From an uncultured Bacteroidales bacterium (GTDB lineage: Bacteria > Bacteroidota > Bacteroidia > Bacteroidales > F082), in assembly GCA_947304185.1 (NCBI GenBank), contig CAMZAM010000002.1, forward strand, positions 1-64,000: 64,000 nt of DNA, given 5' to 3'. The position numbers and the translations under genes are program-made. A model generated the notes under the pieces. It did not search any database. It had not been told where the DNA came from and saw only the letters and a program-made list of their open reading frames with translations. The first letter of the stretch is position 1. Each line of letters starts with the position of its first letter. Positions 60,187 to 64,000 of the stretch are shown here, piece after piece.

Positions 60187-61071
60187 TCATTCAAATGGCT
60201 CGACGTGGACTCCGACATGAGTCTCTTTTCCATATTTGCTTCTAAGCAGATTTTCTATCTCCGTCGCCTTGTCATGCGCCTCTCTTAGAGTGATGTCGCC
60301 GTTCATCTTGATATGCAGCTCTATGGCGTAATGGTTACCCACACGGCGCGTCTTGAGGTTATGCGGGTTGTTGACATCTTCGACCTCCGACACCATCTTC
60401 AATATCTCCTGTTCCACGCTCTCGGGTAATGCCTTGTCGGTGAGGTCACCGACGCCGTTTTTCAAGAGGTCGAACGCCACCTTGCCGATGAAAATGCCAA
60501 CAACAACCGAGGCTATCGGGTCGAGGATGACCCATCGCTGGCCGAGAAATATAGCGCCGCCGATACCTACCAAGGTGCCTATCGACGACAGCGCGTCGCT
60601 ACGATGATGCCAGGCGTTGGCTTCGAGTGCCTGCGAGTCTAATTTTCTGGCTTTTATTATCGAATAACGGTAAACCGCTTCCTTGAGCACTATCGAGGCC
60701 ACGGCAGCCCAAAGAGCAAGCATGCCCGGCGCCTCCAACGGCTTGCCTTCAAAGAAATCGTCTATCTTCAGTACACCCTCGCAGATGATGCCGAGAGCCA
60801 CCACCACAAGCACCAAGCCGATGACTGTCAACGCCAACGTCTCAAACTTGCCGTGGCCGTATTCATGCGACTTATCCTTCGGCTTGCCGCTGATCTTCAC
60901 GAAAATCAAAACTACGATATCCGTCAAGAAATCCGACAACGAATGTATGGCGTCGGCGACCATGGCGGAGCTGTGTCCCAACACGCCGGCAATGAACTTC
61001 AACACCAGCAGCAGCACGTTGACAGCGCTGCCGATGATCGTGACCTTGAATATTTCTTTCGTTCGATTCAT
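60187..61071 (-). CDS. Cation diffusion facilitator family transporter
   Basis: A 294-residue CDF metal/proton antiporter with six membrane segments. Metal-site residues are in ADAIHSLSDFLTD (helix 2) and AWHHRSDALSS (helix 5). The loop HEYGHGKFETL is typical, and the C-terminal cytosolic ferredoxin-like domain has LKTRRVGNHYAIELHIKM and HVGVHVEP. It exports a divalent cation (zinc, iron or manganese), not determinable here. The ATG at 61071 overlaps the TIGR04076 stop (TGATG). It is the last gene of the queuosine operon. Confidence 0.92.
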   Translation of the reverse strand: MNRTKEIFKVTIIGSAVNVLLLVLKFIAGVLGHSSAMVADAIHSLSDFLTDIVVLIFVKISGKPKDKSHEYGHGKFETLALTVIGLVLVVVALGIICEGVLKIDDFFEGKPLEAPGMLALWAAVASIVLKEAVYRYSIIKARKLDSQALEANAWHHRSDALSSIGTLVGIGGAIFLGQRWVILDPIASVVVGIFIGKVAFDLLKNGVGDLTDKALPESVEQEILKMVSEVEDVNNPHNLKTRRVGNHYAIELHIKMNGDITLREAHDKATEIENLLRSKYGKETHVGVHVEPFE

Positions 61072-61367
61072 CAAATCAATTCAATATAAAATGAAACCGG
61101 GCGGAATCCGTCGTTACAGCTGATCATAGCAGAATTAGGATTCTTCATCCATCCGTCGTAAAAGTTACCGCGACCGGCAGCCAGTTCCTGCACAAACCAT
61201 CGCATCGACTCCCAGGCACTGTCACACATACCATCGGGCTTTGCGCCGTCGACCGAGATCCACGACTGTCCTTCACGCACATCGCAGGTGTGTTCGATAG
61301 GATTCTCGAATTTCGCCTGCAAATCCTGATAATCAGCCTTCCTTATCGCAGTGATTTTGACGTTCAT
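61071..61367 (-). CDS. TIGR04076 family protein
   Basis: A 98-residue protein matching the small TIGR04076 family: [14 protein letters not shown] near the N-terminus, [32 protein letters not shown] and [16 protein letters not shown], with three conserved cysteines. The function is unknown. It overlaps queF by 4 nt (ATGA) and the CDF gene by 1 nt, so it is translated in series with queuosine and metal-transport genes. Confidence 0.82.
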   Translation of the reverse strand: MNVKITAIRKADYQDLQAKFENPIEHTCDVREGQSWISVDGAKPDGMCDSAWESMRWFVQELAAGRGNFYDGWMKNPNSAMISCNDGFRPVSFYIELI

Positions 61368-61825
61368 CTGATCTGATAATTTTTCATCCTCTCCTCAGCC
61401 ATCGCCTCGAATTTCGTTCCAGGCTTGCCGTAATTGGCATACGGATATATGCTGATGCCGCCTCGTGGCAAAAACAATCCTAAAACCTCGATATAACGTG
61501 GATCCATAAGCTTCACCAAATCGTTGAGAATGATGTTGATGACGTCCTCATGGAAGTCGCCATGGTTTCTGAATGAGAACATATAAAGCTTCAGACTCTT
61601 GCTCTCGACCATCTTCTTATCGGGGATGTACATTATCTTAATCTCAGCAAAATCAGGCTGTCCCGTGATAGGACATAGTGCCGTGAACTCAGGGCAGTTA
61701 AACTGAACCCAGTAATCGCGTTCAGGATGCTGATTTTCAAAGGCCTCAAGAACCTCCGGTGCATATGTCTCCGGAATCTTCGAATAGCGGCCTAACGACT
61801 GCAAATGATCTTTTTTTCTATCCAT
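61364..61825 (-). CDS. queF: NADPH-dependent 7-cyano-7-deazaguanine reductase QueF
   Basis: A 153-residue unimodular QueF that reduces preQ0 to preQ1 in queuosine synthesis. The catalytic Cys and Asp are in [17 protein letters not shown]. The QueF signature [20 protein letters not shown] (about 75-94) carries the NADPH- and substrate-binding residues. The length is that of the short tunnelling-fold form. It is second in the operon behind the transporter and probably shares control by the preQ1 riboswitch. Confidence 0.97.
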   Translation of the reverse strand: MDRKKDHLQSLGRYSKIPETYAPEVLEAFENQHPERDYWVQFNCPEFTALCPITGQPDFAEIKIMYIPDKKMVESKSLKLYMFSFRNHGDFHEDVINIILNDLVKLMDPRYIEVLGLFLPRGGISIYPYANYGKPGTKFEAMAEERMKNYQIR

Positions 61826-61836
61826 TTTATGAAAGG

Positions 61837-62523
61837 TTATTTAAAAATGTTATACGATATGTTGTTGTCGTAAACATCAATATTTTCTGAGTTTTTCACC
61901 CATCTAACCACTCTTATCGTCACCGGAAGAATGATGATTTCGTATGCTGTCTTGAGTGCGACCTGCCAAAGCACGAAACTTGGCATCTGATCAATCGGGA
62001 CAATGCCTATCAATGCCACCGGGAAGAAGATTACCGAATCGCAGAACTCACCGAGCAGCGTGCTCAAAACGGCACGAACGGTGAAACGTTTTCCGTTGTC
62101 GCGCACCTTCATTTTACTCATCACGAAGGCGTTGAGGAACGAGCCGACCAAGAAGGCTAAAAATGATGCTAAGACGATTCTCGGAGCTATGCCGAAGATA
62201 GCGTGGAAGCCTGTGCCTGCTGGCGTTTCCTGCCACCATGCCACTCCCGGGATGAGGTCGATGAGCCATCCGAGGATGACGAAGAAGAAATTCAACGCGA
62301 AGGCCATCCAGATGAGGGTCTTAGCCCTACGGAATCCCCACACCTCGCTCACCACGTCGTTGACGATGTAGCTGATAGGGAACACGAATATCGCTCCGGT
62401 GAAGTTGGCCGGACCAAATGAGATTTGTTTTGTGGCGAAGAGGTTCGCCATCATTAAACTTGCGGTAAACAGCGTTGCCAAAATCAAAAACAGCACGCTG
62501 ACTTGATGATTTTTTTGTGTCAT
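61837..62523 (-). CDS. Queuosine precursor transporter (YhhQ/QPTR)
   Basis: A 228-residue membrane protein of the YhhQ/VUT-1 family with about six to seven helices: [40 protein letters not shown] (family signature), [38 protein letters not shown] and [16 protein letters not shown]. It imports preQ0/preQ1 or queuine. A preQ1-I riboswitch lies directly upstream of its ATG, and queF follows after 11 nt, which confirms the pathway. Confidence 0.94.
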   Translation of the reverse strand: MTQKNHQVSVLFLILATLFTASLMMANLFATKQISFGPANFTGAIFVFPISYIVNDVVSEVWGFRRAKTLIWMAFALNFFFVILGWLIDLIPGVAWWQETPAGTGFHAIFGIAPRIVLASFLAFLVGSFLNAFVMSKMKVRDNGKRFTVRAVLSTLLGEFCDSVIFFPVALIGIVPIDQMPSFVLWQVALKTAYEIIILPVTIRVVRWVKNSENIDVYDNNISYNIFK

Positions 62524-62526
62524 TTT

Positions 62527-62561
62527 CTTGTTTTGTTAAAGGGGGTTTAGCAAGTACCCCT
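62527..62561 (-). promoter_or_regulatory. preQ1-I riboswitch
   Basis: On the minus strand a 35-nt H-type pseudoknot: AGGGG (62561-62557), loop TACTTGCTAAA, CCCCC (62545-62541), an A-rich linker and CAAG (62530-62527). The loop aligns with the preQ1-I consensus UUCUAGCUACA as TACTTGCTAAA, keeping the ligand-pairing C, and the P2 strand change TTG is compensated by CAA in the tail. The tail ends 3 nt before the ATG of the queuosine-precursor transporter, so ligand binding should block ribosome access. Confidence 0.85.
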
Positions 62562-62578
62562 AGTTAATAAATCGGCTG

Positions 62579-62586
62579 CAAAGATA
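62579..62586 (-). promoter_or_regulatory. -7 box of the queuosine operon
   Basis: CAAAGATA reads TATCTTTG on the minus strand, giving a start near 62571. The whole leader is about 48 nt and is almost entirely the preQ1 riboswitch. Confidence 0.65.
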
Positions 62587-62589
62587 CAA

Positions 62590-62671
62590 CTTTTAGTTTA
62601 AAGTTTACCGTTTACAGTTTAAAGTTTTTTAGCCATTGGAATCCGACATCCAAAATCCTAACGGCTAATGG
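62590..62671. repeat. Low-complexity tract and inverted repeat
   Basis: AGTTTAAAGT-type repeats (62595-62628) like those at 23869 are followed by TTAGCCATT (62629-62637), which is inverted as AATGGCTAA at 62667-62675, ending inside the stop region of the next gene. No further gene is seen. Confidence 0.45.
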
Positions 62672-63316
62672 CTAAGCATGCGGATATTTCTTTCTGATAT
62701 TCTCTGCAAGGAATTTCGCCACGTCGTCGGTTGTGAGGTGCGACACGTTGATGACGAAGTCGTAGTTACGTGCGTCGTAGCGCGACACTCCTGCGAAGGT
62801 CTTGGTGTAGTTTTCGCGGGCTTTGTCGACCATTTCGATGCGTTTGCGTGCGGCATCTTCATCGAGGGCAAACTGGTTCATGATGTGGCGCACACGTGTG
62901 TTGAGGTCGGCGATGAAAAAAATCTTCAATGCCGACGGGTTGTCTTTAAACACATGGAAACCCGAGCGTCCGATAATCACGCATGACTCTTTCTCGGCGA
63001 GGCCGCGGAGTATCTGAGCTTCGGCGTAATAAATCTGTTTCGAGGTGACTTCACGGTCTTCTGTGACGGTATTGCACATCTCGCGGCTCAGGCTGAACTG
63101 CTTGTAATACTGGCAGAAATCGCCCCACCAGTCGGTCTTCTTAGCTCTGATGCGCTCGATCTCCTCAACGGAAAGATTAAACTGTTTCGTCAGTCTGTCG
63201 AGGATATCCTTGTCATACACGTTGATGCCGAGCAGATTGCCCAATTTGCAAGCTATCTCTCTACCGCCCGATCCGAACTCGCGGTTGATTGCGATCACAA
63301 AATTACGTTTTTCCAT
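62672..63316 (-). CDS. Cytidylate kinase-like protein, full-length paralog
   Basis: A 214-residue cytidylate-kinase-like family protein: VIAINREFGSGGREIACKLG (glycine-rich loop), VYDKDILDRLTKQFNLS, a middle segment KKTDWWGDFCQYYKQFSL, SCVIIGRSGFHVF, LKIFFIADLNTRVRHIM and RYDARNYDFVINVSHL. The loop lacks the standard Walker lysine of true CMP kinases, as is usual for this branch, so the substrate is uncertain. It is a paralog of 59568-60092. It stands alone between the XRE gene and the queuosine operon. Confidence 0.88.
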   Translation of the reverse strand: MEKRNFVIAINREFGSGGREIACKLGNLLGINVYDKDILDRLTKQFNLSVEEIERIRAKKTDWWGDFCQYYKQFSLSREMCNTVTEDREVTSKQIYYAEAQILRGLAEKESCVIIGRSGFHVFKDNPSALKIFFIADLNTRVRHIMNQFALDEDAARKRIEMVDKARENYTKTFAGVSRYDARNYDFVINVSHLTTDDVAKFLAENIRKKYPHA

Positions 63317-63406
63317 GATGTTTGAATAATTAAATAGTTTTTACGGAGCAAAGATATAACTTTTTATTGAAAGATGGAAGAGAATGGGGAAAAGAATTTA
63401 CAAAAA

Positions 63407-63456
63407 TGCACTCAAATTGAAAACATTATTGGACTTATCTTTGCACTCATATTGAG
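63407..63456 (+). promoter_or_regulatory. Direct-repeat operator around the XRE promoter
   Basis: TGCACTCAAATTGA (63407-63420) and TGCACTCATATTGA (63443-63456) match at 13 of 14 positions and lie 36 bp apart. The -7 box TATCTTTG (63437-63444) runs into the second copy. This layout suggests autoregulation by the XRE protein. Confidence 0.65.
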
Positions 63457-63473
63457 AATAAGAAAAAATAATA

Positions 63474-63767
63474 ATGGAAATCAGCAATTATCAGGATCAG
63501 ATTATCATTGAGATAAAAAAGCTTCGCGAGAAGGAAGGTCTCAGTCAGGCGAAGCTCAGCGAGATATTAGGCATATCGCGTGGTCAGATGAGCAACATCG
63601 AGAATCCGAATTACACGCATAAATACACATTGAAACAGATTAATGCCATCTGTGAGCATTTGAATTATCCGATTGAGAAAGTTTTTCTTCCAAACACAAG
63701 GATTAATGTCGAATGTTCGAAGGCAATTAAAGTGCTGGTGGATAGTATTATTAAGTATGAGGAATAA
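63474..63767 (+). CDS. XRE-family helix-turn-helix regulator
   Basis: A 97-residue DNA-binding protein. An HTH of the lambda repressor/Cro type spans about 12-68: IKKLREKEGLSQAKLSEILGISRGQMSNIENPN, then LKQINAICEHLNYPIEKVF. A short tail with VECSKAIKVLVDSIIKYEE could dimerise or bind a partner. The gene is AT-rich, preceded by a direct-repeat operator and followed after 21 nt by a second gene, the arrangement of antitoxin or RM-controller pairs. Confidence 0.9.
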   Translation: MEISNYQDQIIIEIKKLREKEGLSQAKLSEILGISRGQMSNIENPNYTHKYTLKQINAICEHLNYPIEKVFLPNTRINVECSKAIKVLVDSIIKYEE

Positions 63768-63788
63768 TTACAGAATTAAGAACTATTT

Positions 63789-64000
63789 ATGAAAAACTTA
63801 ACTGGATTTAAAATAGGATTAAATGACGAGTCTGCAATAGTCACACATTATTTGCAAAATAAGGGAACGATATTCGAAAAGCCTTTCAAGAAAGATGCTT
63901 TAAGGATATTGGGATGTGAAGATTTGGATAAAGAAGAAGGCTTTTGTTATGATGTACAAGAACCGCAAGCCGAGTATAGTTTATTTCCAGAACTTGATGA
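63789..64000 (+). CDS. Unknown protein, 3' end beyond the window
   Basis: An open frame of 70 codons runs from the ATG to the window end without a stop, too short for a complete call. It begins MKNLTGFKIGLNDESAIVTH and continues with charged segments such as KPFKKDALRILGCEDL and DVQEPQAEYSLFPELD. I do not recognise a family from this part. It is AT-rich like the XRE gene 21 nt upstream and is probably its operon partner. Confidence 0.6.
   Translation, partial: MKNLTGFKIGLNDESAIVTHYLQNKGTIFEKPFKKDALRILGCEDLDKEEGFCYDVQEPQAEYSLFPELD

Overview
The window is a chromosomal segment of a member of the Bacteroidales. The evidence is consistent: almost every gene or divergent gene pair has a Bacteroidetes-type -7 box (TAnnTTTG), Shine-Dalgarno sequences are weak or absent, and the gene families are typical of the order (OmpA-type porin, TonB-receptor-like OMP with N-terminal carboxypeptidase-regulatory domain, DUF4421, EFR1, tryptophanase). 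Two exported enzymes carry type IX secretion C-terminal domains. A sialidase plus tryptophanase suggests an animal-gut commensal; T9SS cargo argues against the genus Bacteroides itself. No rRNA, phage, intact insertion sequence or CRISPR array is seen.

Layout. 1-12.7 kb: partial tRNA-Gly, mutS, a TrmH-family methyltransferase, an OmpA protein, deoxynucleoside kinase and folK, sppA with an acyltransferase, then an endonuclease I / queD / ABC-F operon. 12.8-23.8 kb: six tandem paralogous lipoproteins (fimbrillin-like middle region plus FGE/FISUMP-like C-terminal region) in three transcription units; three of them carry an extra N-terminal membrane module. 23.9-30.6 kb: MntP-like protein, tryptophanase, TonB-receptor-like OMP, Na/Pi cotransporter. 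30.7-38.5 kb: M16 peptidase and sialidase, a broken aquaporin, EEP nuclease, peroxiredoxin, HD hydrolase, SDR. 38.6-47.9 kb: M13 peptidase, DUF1846, TPM protein, EFR1, CapA-like, pyrG, NUDIX. 47.9-51.5 kb: a tight seven-gene operon of small accessory proteins. 51.5-54.06 kb: an AT-rich CcrM/HinfI-type restriction-modification pair preceded by a long structured leader with a terminator and followed by a GC-rich structured block. 54.06-62.6 kb: acyltransferase, M28 peptidase, lipoprotein, DUF4421, thioesterase, MORN protein, then a queuosine operon (YhhQ, QueF, TIGR04076, CDF) under a preQ1-I riboswitch. 62.7-64 kb: a second cytidylate-kinase-like gene and an XRE regulator with a direct-repeat operator, followed by a gene cut by the window edge.

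Most notable observations: (1) a ~70-nt element in three intergenic copies with a conserved core and an outer stem whose sequence differs between copies while pairing is kept; (2) composite proteins in which a small PxGSG membrane protein is fused upstream of an internal lipoprotein signal; (3) the RM leader, where one strand can join either a long hairpin or an intrinsic terminator; (4) a compact preQ1 riboswitch next to the start codon of the queuosine-precursor transporter.
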